Source: Planctomycetota bacterium (lineage in GTDB: Bacteria > Planctomycetota > B15-G4 > SIAN01). Taken from it: a DNA stretch of 64,000 nt. The stretch is from contig JANQQL010000001.1 in NCBI GenBank assembly GCA_028289345.1, forward strand, positions 124,001 to 188,000. Direction: 5' to 3'. Numbering within the stretch: the first letter of the stretch is position 1; each line of letters begins with the position of its first letter. The notes beneath the pieces were generated by a model. The model was not told the origin of the DNA, searched no databases, and saw only the letters and a list, made by a program, of their open reading frames with translations. The position numbers and the translations under genes are program-made. Positions 18,000-26,135 of the stretch are shown in pieces.

Positions 18000-18097
18000 T
18001 GAACTCCATGGGCGGAGCCGTTTCTCCCCGGAACGACAGCTGGCAGAACGGAATTTTGGGCAACGGGTTCGTCGGTCCGATACCCTGAGGGCGCCCT

Positions 18098-18502
18098 TTG
18101 AGGTCCGTCGCAGTATTCCTCCGTGAGCAGCCGTCCGTGAATCCTGCCGTGCCCTCCCCTGACCTGCTGCCTCCTCGGCTCTCCCTTCGGAGACGCCGAA
18201 ACGGGATTCTCGTGATCGGCATTCTGCTCCTGGGCATGTTGGCCGGAAGAATGGCCGAAGCCTCGGTGCCTTCGAGTCGGCCTTGGTCTCAGGAAACAAG
18301 CCCCCGACCCGTCCAACAACACACCCATCAATGGATACAGAAAACGCGCAAGGTGTGGGTCGACCCGGTCATTCGCAAGGTCAAAGTCGGGACCGACAAG
18401 GACGGAAACCCCATCTACCGCAACAAAGTCATTCGGCCGGGTTACTGGAAGACCATCGTTTACTACCAGTGCGCCTGCGGAGCGCGCAAAGAGTCCGGCT
18501 GA
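18098..18502 (+). CDS. Second small membrane-anchored or secreted VWVDPV protein
   Basis: Up to 134 residues. The first possible start is TTG at 18098, and an in-frame GTG at 18137 would give a shorter N-terminus; the start is uncertain. A hydrophobic segment (about residues 37-52, GILVIGILLLGMLAG) acts as signal or anchor. The C-terminal block RKVWVDPVIRKV, GTDKDGNPIYRNK, RPGYWKT and CACG parallels the upstream gene's RQVWVDPVYR, GYDSCGRRIY, RDGYWST and CRCG, so the two are paralogues. It is separated from the first gene by a terminator. No consensus sigma-54 promoter precedes it. Function unknown. Confidence 0.75.
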   Translation: MRSVAVFLREQPSVNPAVPSPDLLPPRLSLRRRRNGILVIGILLLGMLAGRMAEASVPSSRPWSQETSPRPVQQHTHQWIQKTRKVWVDPVIRKVKVGTDKDGNPIYRNKVIRPGYWKTIVYYQCACGARKESG

Positions 18503-18516
18503 GAACGATCGCCGGT

Positions 18517-18819
18517 TCACTCGGAGCCGCGGACTCGTTCGCAAACAATGCGATACACGCGGGGAACTCCGAACTGCACGCGAAGTTCGAGGCAGCAACG
18601 ATCCTTCTCTTCATGGACCACTCGCATCCACTCAACCGTGCCGGGTCGGCCGTCCCAAAGTCCAAGAAGAGTCGTTGAATGCACCCCCTGGAACTCCACC
18701 TGACCTCGGTCAAAGCCAAGCTGGATTCGACGAGCGGGAAGATCGATCGTGACCTTGGACAAGGCGCGCCCGCTCAGCCAGCTCCAGGTCTCCGCGGTTC
18801 CCTTTGGATTTTCGATCAC
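18517..18819 (-). CDS. Small unknown protein coupled to the thioesterase gene
   Basis: A 100-residue protein that I do not recognise. It is predicted to be cytoplasmic and beta-rich. Its GTG start (18819) overlaps the stop of the thioesterase gene as GTGA, so it is probably translated from the same message and may work with it. It is the last gene of the minus-strand run and ends 14 bp from the convergent VWVDPV gene. Confidence 0.6.
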   Translation of the reverse strand: MIENPKGTAETWSWLSGRALSKVTIDLPARRIQLGFDRGQVEFQGVHSTTLLGLWDGRPGTVEWMRVVHEEKDRCCLELRVQFGVPRVYRIVCERVRGSE

Positions 18820-19253
18820 GGGCCTGAGTCCCGGGACTCATAGTCCTGCTGAGCTCGTTCGAAAGCTTCCCGGTAAGGGGACGGGATCGGCACCGTTGTC
18901 AGGCTGCTGAGCTTGACACAGGCAACGACGACCTTGGCTTCCATGTGCACTGCGCCGCTTTCTCCCAACAAGACATAGTGGAAATGGGTCGACGTGCGCC
19001 CCACTTTGGCCACCCAGACTTGGGCGGTGACCACATCCCCGAAGCGAAACGGTGCACGAAACGACACCTGCACGTCCACGGCAGGAAACCCCAGATCCTG
19101 CCTCTCGATGACCTCGTCATACGGAACTTGGACGTACCCACCGAAGAACTCTTCAAAGGCAATGTGCAAGTATCCGACCAGCGTCGGGTAGTAAGCAATG
19201 CCCGCACGGTCCACATCGTTGAAGCGAACCTTGATCTGGGTTTCAAACGACAT
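18816..19253 (-). CDS. Acyl-CoA thioesterase, 4-hydroxybenzoyl-CoA thioesterase (YbgC) family
   Basis: 145 residues with the hotdog fold. The N-terminal pattern VRFNDVDRAGIAYYPTLVGY is the 4HBT/YbgC signature, where the Asp of DxxG-I-Y (D17 in the Pseudomonas enzyme) is catalytic. It hydrolyses aryl- or acyl-CoA. It stands 12 bp after the creatininase-family gene, in a cluster with a benzoate-type CoA ligase and beta-oxidation-like enzymes. It may recycle CoA from dead-end aromatic acyl-CoA, though the substrate is not shown. Confidence 0.85.
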   Translation of the reverse strand: MSFETQIKVRFNDVDRAGIAYYPTLVGYLHIAFEEFFGGYVQVPYDEVIERQDLGFPAVDVQVSFRAPFRFGDVVTAQVWVAKVGRTSTHFHYVLLGESGAVHMEAKVVVACVKLSSLTTVPIPSPYREAFERAQQDYESRDSGP

Positions 19254-19265
19254 CGGCCACCACTT

Positions 19266-20018
19266 TCATCCGATCGCTGCATCCACCTCTTCCACCAAGA
19301 TCGTGGCGAGTTCTTGCAGGTAGCGCTCCCCGGCTTCCGCAGAAGCCTGGGCGGGAGCTCCAAAGTAGGCTTGCGGCCCACCAGCCGCGAGAAAGGTGTT
19401 CTTGCCTTCGCTCAACGCCTGGCCGAGAGAGATGGGGTTCTCGGGCAGTGCGGCCCTCAGCTCTTCTCGGACCAAGTCCGGCCGCACCGCGAGCACCATG
19501 GACGTTTCGTACTCGCCCGCGTGGCAGGCTCCGCTCAAGAACTCCTCTCCCAAGCGAGAGGCGAAACGCCGACGCACGTAGTCGGGAAACACCACGGGGA
19601 GGTTCCGCTTTGCCGAACCATCGGTGGCTTGCTTGAGCACCTGGCGGTGATCCGGCTCCAGGTGCCCATTGGCGAGAACCAGACATCGCGCCCCCTGGGT
19701 TGCCAAGGACGCGCCAAGATCACGAAGCAGCACTCGCAACGACTCTGCGCTGGTTGTCACCGTCCCGGGAAACTCGGCGGCACAATCGGTGACGGTGTAA
19801 GTCACCGGTGGCAAGACCACCGCCCGGAGCCCTTTCTTCGCGAGAAGGTCCACCGCTCGAGAGGCCATGCCATCGGCGATGAGCACGTCCGTGCATAGCG
19901 GCAAATGCGGCCCATGAGCTTCCGTGGAGCCCACGGGCAGAATGGCGACGAATCCCTGACGCGAGAGTTCCTCCACCTCGGGCCAAGTCATCTCGGCGAA
20001 GCGCGACAATTCCGTCAC
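19266..20018 (-). CDS. Creatininase-family amidohydrolase
   Basis: 250 residues. Family metal-site motifs are LPVGSTEAHGPHLPLCTD (Glu/His/Asp ligands near residues 33-44), LANGH and CHAGEYETSM. The family includes creatinine amidohydrolase, MftE and the formamidase ArfB, so the likely chemistry is hydrolysis of a cyclic or formyl amide in the cytoplasm. Its GTG start directly abuts the CoA-ligase stop (TGA-GTG), so it belongs to the same operon. In this aromatic cluster a formamidase-like role, such as on N-formylkynurenine, is possible but is only inference. Confidence 0.85.
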   Translation of the reverse strand: MTELSRFAEMTWPEVEELSRQGFVAILPVGSTEAHGPHLPLCTDVLIADGMASRAVDLLAKKGLRAVVLPPVTYTVTDCAAEFPGTVTTSAESLRVLLRDLGASLATQGARCLVLANGHLEPDHRQVLKQATDGSAKRNLPVVFPDYVRRRFASRLGEEFLSGACHAGEYETSMVLAVRPDLVREELRAALPENPISLGQALSEGKNTFLAAGGPQAYFGAPAQASAEAGERYLQELATILVEEVDAAIG

Positions 20019-21587
20019 TCAAAGCTCCTCAGCCATCTGTCGCAAGCGGGCCCGGGCAATCTTGCCTCGGTCATTGCGTGGGAGCTGGTCAAGATACTCG
20101 ATCCGACGCGGATACTTGTACCGCGCGAGATGCGTCTTCACGTAGTCCTGAAGCTCCTCAGTCAGTGCTGGCCCCGATTTCACGGCCTCCCCGATTGCCA
20201 CGAACGCCAAGGGAATCACCAACCCGTCACTCCCCCGGTGGCCCACAACACAGCATTCGCGGACCGCTTCGTGGGTCAAGAGACTCTCTTCGACTTCCTT
20301 CGGGGCCACCCAAATCCCGCCCACCTTGAGCATGTCGTCGGCTCGCCCCTCGTACCAGTAGTACCCGTCTGGGTCGCATCGAAACAAGTCACCCGTGATG
20401 GTCCAGTCGCCGCGAAACGTGCGCCGCGACTTTTCACGAGCCAACCAGTAACCCGCTGCGGTCGAGCCACCCTTGATCCACAACTCCCCCGGTTCCCCGA
20501 CGGCAACTTCGTGACCATCGGAGCCCACGATGCGGCTTTCGTAACCAGGCACCAGGCGTCCCAAGGAACCCGGTTTCACATCGCCCGGATAGTTGCTGAT
20601 GTAGATGTGGAACATTTCCGCCGAACCGATGCCATCCAGGATCTCAACTCCGAATCGTTCCTGAAAAGCCACCAGTAGCTCGGGGGGCAATGCCTCTCCT
20701 GCAGAAATCACCATCCGTAGTGACGAGAACGCTTCCTTCACCGAAGCCTCGGAAAGCTGAAGTATGCCGTTCAAGGTCGTCGGCACCGCGGAGAGCATCG
20801 TGGGTCGGTACCGACGCGCCTGGGCAACCACGTTCTCAGCGGTGGAACGCTCGGAGAACAACGCCGTCTGAGCCCCAACGGCGAAAGGAAACATCAAATT
20901 CGTTCCGGTGGCATACCCGAAGAAGAGCTTCGAGACGGCCATCGTGATGTCGGACTCGCTCATCGCCAGAACCTGCTTGGCGTAGCGGTCGATGTTCCAG
21001 GCAAAGTCCTGGTGGAAATGGAGGGCGGCCTTGGGCTTTCCGGACGTTCCGGAGGTGAACAACCATCCCGCCAAGTCGTCCCGATGGCTGTCGAACGGAG
21101 CCACCGAGTCCGCCGCGGGTACCAGCGCTTCGTAGGCACTGCAGCTGATCCCGTTCACTTCTGGCGGCGGGGTGAATCCCACGGTCAACACATGGCGAAG
21201 ATGGCGGGCGCGCGACAACACCTGAGAGAGGTTCTCCCACGCGGTTTCGTGGACGACAGCCACCGGGGCTCGGGAGTACTCCAGGTAATACTCGTAGTCG
21301 TCGGCGGGAAGGAGGGGGTTCACCATCGCGAACACGGCGCCGCCCCGCAGCACTGCCAACCAAGTGGTCACGAACTCGGGGACATCCGGAAGAACCAAGA
21401 GCACGCGATCTTCGGGTGACACCCCCAGCTCTTGCAGCACCGACTGGACTCGCTCGACTTCTCCGCTCAACTGAGTGTAGGTGAGATCGCGACTTTCGGA
21501 GCGGACCGCGCGCTGCGGCCCGCGACGGGTCGCGTTGTCTTCCAGCAACCAGCGTGCGAGGTTGAACCGCTCGGGATAGTCGCTCAT
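20019..21587 (-). CDS. Benzoate/2-aminobenzoate-CoA ligase family protein
   Basis: 522 residues, ANL superfamily. The phosphate-binding loop is LFTSGTSGKPKAA. SKLFFGYATGTNLMFPFAVG is typical of benzoate-CoA ligases. VISAGEALPPE and ILDGIGSAEMFHIYISN form the aryl-binding region. The hinge follows YEGRADDMLKVGG, and the catalytic lysine is in PRNDRGKIARARL near the end. It activates an aromatic acid with ATP and CoA. The ATG at 21587 has GGAGAGG just upstream. A longer open frame to 22178 runs through the operator and lacks homology, so I reject it. Two palindromes at 21643-21674 probably control this gene. The context suggests anthranilate or a related acid as substrate. Confidence 0.88.
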   Translation of the reverse strand: MSDYPERFNLARWLLEDNATRRGPQRAVRSESRDLTYTQLSGEVERVQSVLQELGVSPEDRVLLVLPDVPEFVTTWLAVLRGGAVFAMVNPLLPADDYEYYLEYSRAPVAVVHETAWENLSQVLSRARHLRHVLTVGFTPPPEVNGISCSAYEALVPAADSVAPFDSHRDDLAGWLFTSGTSGKPKAALHFHQDFAWNIDRYAKQVLAMSESDITMAVSKLFFGYATGTNLMFPFAVGAQTALFSERSTAENVVAQARRYRPTMLSAVPTTLNGILQLSEASVKEAFSSLRMVISAGEALPPELLVAFQERFGVEILDGIGSAEMFHIYISNYPGDVKPGSLGRLVPGYESRIVGSDGHEVAVGEPGELWIKGGSTAAGYWLAREKSRRTFRGDWTITGDLFRCDPDGYYWYEGRADDMLKVGGIWVAPKEVEESLLTHEAVRECCVVGHRGSDGLVIPLAFVAIGEAVKSGPALTEELQDYVKTHLARYKYPRRIEYLDQLPRNDRGKIARARLRQMAEEL

Positions 21588-21642
21588 CGATCCTCTCCAC
21601 TCACTCGTCCGCGGGCCCCTCAAGTGAGTCGCCGCGGCCCTG

Positions 21643-21674
21643 ATTGTCCCGGGACAATCCACTGTCCTGGGACA
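21643..21674 (-). promoter_or_regulatory. Double palindromic operator upstream of the CoA ligase
   Basis: ATTGTCCCGGGACAAT (21643-21658) is a perfect 16-bp palindrome. TGTCCTGGGACA (21663-21674) is a near copy of its core. The centres are 18 bp apart, and the pair lies 56-87 bp upstream of the ligase ATG. This is the expected form for a dimeric repressor of aromatic-acid genes, but no regulator gene is visible nearby. Confidence 0.65.
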
Positions 21675-21735
21675 TCGCTGGAAAAATCGTAAGGCACGCG
21701 CACGCATCCCGCGAAGAAGAAGCCAGGATCCCTTC

Positions 21736-21789
21736 TGACTCCGGCCTTTTTCCCCCGCCAGAGGAGTCAGTCGCAGTGGGGGCTTTTTG
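21736..21789 (+). promoter_or_regulatory. Possible attenuator in the leader of the DinB gene
   Basis: A terminator-like hairpin (CCCCCGC 21752-21758 with GTGGGGG 21776-21782, one G-T pair) is followed by CTTTTTG just before the ribosome-binding site. A competing 7-bp stem (TGACTCC 21736-21742 with GGAGTCA 21763-21769) holds the left arm in its loop. No plus-strand gene lies upstream that would need a terminator here. Confidence 0.35.
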
Positions 21790-21802
21790 ATGGAGACCAC
21801 CG

Positions 21803-22315
21803 ATGGCTTCCAGAATTCCGTGGTTCGAACGAACCTTCGAGTACCGCCCGCCTGTGGAATGTGGCAAAGACATTCTGGAACGCTTGCGGGGAACGCCGGC
21901 AAGGCTCGAAGACCGTCTCGCGGACATCCCGCCGGCATCCGCAACTCGCCGCCCGCAAGGCCAGTGGTCCATTCAAGAAAACGTGGGCCATCTCTCCGAT
22001 CTGGAGCCTCTTTGGCGGGGCCGCGTCGAAGACTTTCAAGACAAGAAACCGGTCCTTCGGCCTGCGGATCTGAGCAACCAGAGAACCCACGAAGCGAATC
22101 ACAACCAAAGATCTCTGAGGGACGTGCTCGCCGAGTTCCGGAACACCCGGCGGCTCCTCGTCGAGATGCTGGGGCCAATGACGATCACGGAGTACGCCTG
22201 GGAATCGCGGCACCCACGGCTGGATCAGCCGATGCGGCTGGTCGACCTGGCTTGGTTCGTCGCCGAACACGACGATCATCATTTGGTGCGAATCAGTGAG
22301 ATGCTCGAAGGCTGA
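21803..22315 (+). CDS. DinB-family putative metal-dependent protein
   Basis: 170 residues, four-helix DinB/YfiT-like bundle. The family histidine triad is visible: WSIQENVGHLSDLE in the first half, and FVAEHDDHHLVRI near the C-terminus with the paired His. Members bind a divalent metal and some are thiol S-transferases (mycothiol or bacillithiol), but the function here is unknown. GGAG lies 7 nt before the ATG. It is the only plus-strand gene inside the minus-strand aromatic cluster and ends 17 bp from the convergent kynureninase-like gene. Confidence 0.8.
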   Translation: MASRIPWFERTFEYRPPVECGKDILERLRGTPARLEDRLADIPPASATRRPQGQWSIQENVGHLSDLEPLWRGRVEDFQDKKPVLRPADLSNQRTHEANHNQRSLRDVLAEFRNTRRLLVEMLGPMTITEYAWESRHPRLDQPMRLVDLAWFVAEHDDHHLVRISEMLEG

Positions 22316-22332
22316 AACGCACGCTGCTTGAC

Positions 22333-23535
22333 TCAGTAGGCAGCACCCTGAGCCACGTGAGACTCATAAGCCTTGGTGTCGAGGATTTCTCGAATGCTGT
22401 CTAGGCAGTGGAGCAGCTCGTCATCGGTGGTGTAGAAGTGCGGCGAAATCCGAATCCCGGCGCCGGGCCGGTAGTCGACCAGAATCTCTCGCTCCGCCAG
22501 ACACTTCACCACGGCCGCTCCTTCGGTGACGTCCACGGTGATGGTTCCGCCACGCCGATGAGGGTCCTCGGGAGACGTCACGCGAAAGCCTCGGCTGAGT
22601 GCCTGGTCGCGAACCAGCTCGGTCTGTCGCATCGACTTGGCTCGAATGTTTTCGACTCCCAGCTCGCGAACCGTGCGGTAGCCAGGCAGAGCCGCGAACA
22701 TCGCGGGGATCGCAGGGCTTCCATGCAGAAAACGGAAAATGTTGTCGGCGTAATCGATCGCGCCCGGCTCGAACGCGAACGGCTCGCGGTGGGCCATCCA
22801 ACCGGTCACGGAAGGTTCGAGAGTTTTCTGCAGGTCGGGACGAACGTAGAGGTAGCCGGCCCCGGGGCCGCCACACAGCCATTTCACGCTTCCGCCAGTC
22901 ACGAAGTCGACGTTCAAGTCGCGCACCGAGAATGGCACGGTCCCGGTGGATTGGTAACAGTCCAGAATCACCTTCGCTCCGACCGAGTGGGCTTTTTCGA
23001 TGATCGGCTGGACGTCCTGCAACGCCGCACTCTTGAACAACACGTGAGAAATGGGAACCAGCAGCGTCTCTTCATCGATGGCCGCCACCACGTCTTCGGT
23101 GGGGATGGTCATTCCATCCGGAGACGGTACCTCGACGATGCGCGCCCCGTCTTTGCGACGGGCCTCCCACACATACATCACCGAAGGAAAGTTCAGAGCG
23201 GTGTAGACGATCTTGTTGCGCGGCCCGTCGAAGGAGAAGCAACTAGCGATCAGCGATTGACACACCGAAACATTTTGGTGCATGACGATGGAGCCATGGT
23301 CCGCATCCAGGATGTCGGCCAGCACATTTCCCGTGGACTCCGGCATCTCCCACCAGCCCTCGGCCCAGGCACGGATTCCCCGATTGGCCCACTGCTGAGC
23401 GTACTCTTGAAGGGAGTCGGAAACCCCTTGCGGCATGGCCCCAAGCGAATGACTGATCAAATAGGTCGTGTTTTCCAGAATGGGAAAATCGGCACGCCGC
23501 GCGAGCAGCTCCTGTTCCGTCTTGGTCGTGGTCAT
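22333..23535 (-). CDS. Kynureninase-like class V PLP enzyme
   Basis: 400 residues, fold type I class V aminotransferase family. The PLP lysine is K218 in TGGSVKWLCGGPGAGYLYV. D192 (ILDCYQSTG) would pair with the pyridine nitrogen. TTYLISHSLGAMPQG and the KW-x-GGPGAGYLYV stretch resemble kynureninase, which splits kynurenine to anthranilate and alanine. Cysteine-desulphurase-type enzymes are unlikely because the catalytic Cys loop is missing. The ATG at 23535 has GGAG 8 nt upstream; a longer frame to 23613 has no support. Its place next to an aminobenzoate-type CoA ligase strengthens the kynureninase reading, but a related C-C or C-S lyase remains possible. Confidence 0.75.
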   Translation of the reverse strand: MTTTKTEQELLARRADFPILENTTYLISHSLGAMPQGVSDSLQEYAQQWANRGIRAWAEGWWEMPESTGNVLADILDADHGSIVMHQNVSVCQSLIASCFSFDGPRNKIVYTALNFPSVMYVWEARRKDGARIVEVPSPDGMTIPTEDVVAAIDEETLLVPISHVLFKSAALQDVQPIIEKAHSVGAKVILDCYQSTGTVPFSVRDLNVDFVTGGSVKWLCGGPGAGYLYVRPDLQKTLEPSVTGWMAHREPFAFEPGAIDYADNIFRFLHGSPAIPAMFAALPGYRTVRELGVENIRAKSMRQTELVRDQALSRGFRVTSPEDPHRRGGTITVDVTEGAAVVKCLAEREILVDYRPGAGIRISPHFYTTDDELLHCLDSIREILDTKAYESHVAQGAAY

Positions 23536-23645
23536 CACCGTTCTCCGTGGACTTCCTACTTCGCAGCGGCGCTCGGGTTGGATGCCTGCTCCCCTTCGGG
23601 GAATTCGAGACACCGGGAGACTCCCCCCCAGCCCACTGGGTCCGC

Positions 23646-23710
23646 ATTATTCATGAAGGCCCTCGCGAGAATGAGTCAAAGTTCCTTCCGGCAACGGCGG
23701 ACGCCCTCTT
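23646..23710. repeat. Dispersed intergenic repeat, copy 2 (left arm)
   Basis: 23646-23692 matches the left arm of the element at 8328-8374 at 39 of 47 positions with no gap, including an identical 14-base run ATGAGTCAAAGTT plus flank. The similarity continues weakly to a shared TTCACCGCA near 23710. No clear right arm is found. It lies in the 268-bp gap between the ferredoxin stop and the kynureninase-like start. Confidence 0.65.
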
Positions 23711-23803
23711 CACCGCAGACGAGTCGGCCAATCCGTCGAGGAGGGGGCCGTGGAACGGTCGGGAAACGATCCGCGACCGAACGAGCCGGAGCAAAGCGAA
23801 CCG

Positions 23804-24157
23804 TCATCCCCCCGCAGAGGTCTTGGGATCCCGGCCGGTCAGCTGCTCGTCGGGAATTTGCAATCGCTCCACCGGCTGTCCGGACTCCAGAGAGTCCAAC
23901 AGCTCGGGGACATCGTCAACGGTGACGCCGCCGTACCAGAGAGCTTGCGGATACACCACCACGGCGACGCCCTTGGCGCACTGATCCAAGCACGCGGCAC
24001 CATTGGCCCGAACGACCCCTTGCCAGCCGCGAGCCCGCAGACCGGCCTTGAGTTGCGCACGAACCTCGGTGGCCCCCTTGTCGGCACAACACCCGCGTGG
24101 ATGTCCATCCGGACGGAGGTTTTCGCAAATGAACAAATGGTGTCGAAACTTGGCCAT
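23804..24157 (-). CDS. Thioredoxin-like [2Fe-2S] ferredoxin
   Basis: 117 residues. Cysteines C11, C23/C24, C56 and C60 (FICENLRPDGHPRGCC and ANGAACLDQCAKGVAVVVYP) match the thioredoxin-fold [2Fe-2S] ferredoxin family. PQALWYGGVTVDDVPEL is also typical. It probably carries electrons in the cytoplasm. It begins 2 bp after the acyl-CoA dehydrogenase stop, so it is in the same operon and may serve that enzyme or an oxygenase encoded elsewhere. Confidence 0.87.
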   Translation of the reverse strand: MAKFRHHLFICENLRPDGHPRGCCADKGATEVRAQLKAGLRARGWQGVVRANGAACLDQCAKGVAVVVYPQALWYGGVTVDDVPELLDSLESGQPVERLQIPDEQLTGRDPKTSAGG

Positions 24158-24159
24158 CG

Positions 24160-25323
24160 TTACTCCGCGTTCGAATCCGAGTCCAACAGCTCCTTCGCAA
24201 GAATCAGACGCTGGACCTCACTCGTGCCCTCGTAGATTCGGAGGGCTCGAACCTCTCGATAGAGCCGCTCGGCAATTTCTCCCTGCAAGACTCCGCGGCC
24301 GCCGAAAAGCTGCACCGTTTCATCGACCACTTGCTGGGCAAACTCGGTCGCGGTCAGCTTGGCCAACGAAGACGCTTGGGCCCGCTCGGATCGATTCGCC
24401 TGGTTTCCGTCCAAGAGCCACGCCGCCCGATAGACGGCCAGCTGAGCGAGTTCGGCGGCGACCAGCATGTCGGCGAGCTTTTGCCTCAACATCTGAAATT
24501 TCGCCAGAGGCCGCCCGAATTGTTGGCGGCGACGAACGTGTTCCCGGGATTCCGTCAAGCCCCGTTGCGCCAATCCCAAAGCCGCGGCACCGACGGATGG
24601 TCGAAACTTCTCGAGGGTGCGAAACGCCAAGGAGATCCCTTCCCCCTCGTCGCCCAAACGCTGACTTGACGGAACACGGCATCCCTGAAACTTCACGGTG
24701 CCGATGGGATGGGGTGCCAAGACCGAAAGCCGCTCGACCGCGAGGCCCTTTGCTTGTCCCTCGACAACCAACGCCACGGTGTCCTTCGAGCCTGCGAGAC
24801 GCGCGAACACGCAGTAATAACTCGCCAAGCCGGCGTTCGAGATCAGCGTCTTGGTTCCTTCCAAAACGTAGTGATCTCCGTCCTTTGCCGCCGTGGTCTC
24901 GACGGCACCGGCATCGGAGCCGGCCTCGGGTTCGGTCAGCGCGAACGCAGGAAGCTGCTCGCCCCGTTCCGCCGGACTCAAGAACCGATCTTTCAAGGAC
25001 TCGGTGCCGGCCAAGGCGATGGGGTAGCTCCCCAGGCCCTGCAGGGCGAGCTGGTTGTCAGCGAAGCCCGAGACGCCTGCGGCAAACTCACGAGCCACAC
25101 AGAGGTCTCTCACTCCCCCTTTCAAGACTTGTTCGAGGAGTCCTTCACGGCTCAAGACTGCGACGAAGGCTCGAGCCGCCGAGTCCTCGTCGAACTCCCC
25201 GGCATCAAACTTTGCTTGGGCATTTTGGAGTCCGGGCCCCCACTCTCCCCGCAGACGTTCCGCCAGCACGCGGTGCCGGTCCTCGAGGAACGGATGGGGA
25301 AGCGGAGACACCCACTCGGTCAT
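24160..25323 (-). CDS. Acyl-CoA dehydrogenase
   Basis: 387 residues, FAD-dependent. Family motifs are ALTEPEAGSDAG and KTLISNAG in the middle domain, and RQQFGRPLAKFQ, QLFGGRGV and RIYEGTSEVQRL at the C-terminus. The catalytic base is E365 in YEGTSE. It oxidises an acyl-CoA to the 2-enoyl form. It starts at ATG 25323 in an ATGA overlap with the crotonase gene; the longer open frame upstream is the crotonase strand in another frame. It is part of the aromatic acyl-CoA cluster. Confidence 0.92.
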   Translation of the reverse strand: MTEWVSPLPHPFLEDRHRVLAERLRGEWGPGLQNAQAKFDAGEFDEDSAARAFVAVLSREGLLEQVLKGGVRDLCVAREFAAGVSGFADNQLALQGLGSYPIALAGTESLKDRFLSPAERGEQLPAFALTEPEAGSDAGAVETTAAKDGDHYVLEGTKTLISNAGLASYYCVFARLAGSKDTVALVVEGQAKGLAVERLSVLAPHPIGTVKFQGCRVPSSQRLGDEGEGISLAFRTLEKFRPSVGAAALGLAQRGLTESREHVRRRQQFGRPLAKFQMLRQKLADMLVAAELAQLAVYRAAWLLDGNQANRSERAQASSLAKLTATEFAQQVVDETVQLFGGRGVLQGEIAERLYREVRALRIYEGTSEVQRLILAKELLDSDSNAE

Positions 25324-26135
25324 GATTCTTGCCCCGTGCGGAACCGCGGGGCGCGCTTCTCCACGAAGGCCTGGTACGCCTCTCGGAAATCGTTGTGTTG
25401 CATGCACAGGGCCTGGGCCTGGGCCTCCGCCTCCATCGCTTGCTCCAACCCCATGGATGCTTCCCGATTGATCATTTCCTTGGTCATGAGCATCCCCAAG
25501 GTCGGGCCGTCGGCAAGCTCCTGGGCGAGCTCCCGGCCGCGCCCTTCCAAGGCCTCGGGTTCGACAACCTCTTGGTAAAGGCCGATGCGCAAGGCCTCTT
25601 CCGGAGACACGAAGTGACCACGCATCAAGAGTGCGCTCGCATTGCCCTGGCCAACGATTCGGGGCAGCAAAAACGCGGCGCCCATATCGGCTCCCGACAA
25701 TCCGACCTTGGTGAAAAGGAATGCGATCTTGGCCGCCTGAGACGCGACACGAAGATCCGAAGCCAGGGCCATGACCGCTCCGGCCCCACACGTCGTTCCG
25801 TTCAACCCAGCCACGATCGGCTTGCGTAACAAACGCATGTTGGAGATTAACTCGCAGGTCATGCGCGTGAAGCCAAGCAGCTCCGTGGCGTTCATCGCCA
25901 GCAGAGGACCGATGATGTCCTCGACATCTCCTCCCGAACAGAACGCTCGACCGGTGCCGGTCAAGAACACGGATCGAACCGATTCCCGATTCTGCAGCAC
26001 CGCGAACGTGTCGGTCAGTTCCCGATACGACTCGAATGTCAACGCGTTCAAACGATCCGGGCGGTTGAGTCGGATCGTGGCAACCCCGGCTTCTTCAGAG
26101 TAGTCGAAGTGTTCGGGAGAGAGGGGATGGCTCAT
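25320..26135 (-). CDS. Enoyl-CoA hydratase/isomerase (crotonase) family protein
   Basis: 271 residues. The oxyanion-hole segments are AFCSGGDVEDI and NGTTCGAGAVMALASDLRVA. Aligned to rat mitochondrial enoyl-CoA hydratase, both catalytic glutamates are replaced (Val in GAGAV and Phe in FLFTKVG). An Asp in GLSGADMGAAF lies where isomerase-type members (PaaG-like) keep their acid. It is therefore more likely an isomerase, ring-modifying or other crotonase than a classical hydratase. It is coupled by ATGA overlaps to the RidA-like gene before and the dehydrogenase after. Confidence 0.88.
   Translation of the reverse strand: MSHPLSPEHFDYSEEAGVATIRLNRPDRLNALTFESYRELTDTFAVLQNRESVRSVFLTGTGRAFCSGGDVEDIIGPLLAMNATELLGFTRMTCELISNMRLLRKPIVAGLNGTTCGAGAVMALASDLRVASQAAKIAFLFTKVGLSGADMGAAFLLPRIVGQGNASALLMRGHFVSPEEALRIGLYQEVVEPEALEGRGRELAQELADGPTLGMLMTKEMINREASMGLEQAMEAEAQAQALCMQHNDFREAYQAFVEKRAPRFRTGQES

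Noticed and set aside
18031..18060. Sigma-54-like CTGGCAG...TTTTG before the second VWVDPV gene
   Set aside because: The -12 GC is missing, so it does not meet the consensus that the 17485 site meets.
20019..22178. Extended CoA-ligase frame starting at 22178
   Set aside because: It would pass through the operator palindromes and the DinB gene on the opposite strand. ATG 21587 has a ribosome-binding site and family alignment.
22408..23925. Plus-strand frame (about 505 codons) opposite the kynureninase-like gene
   Set aside because: It is antisense to a convincing PLP enzyme and has no recognisable features.
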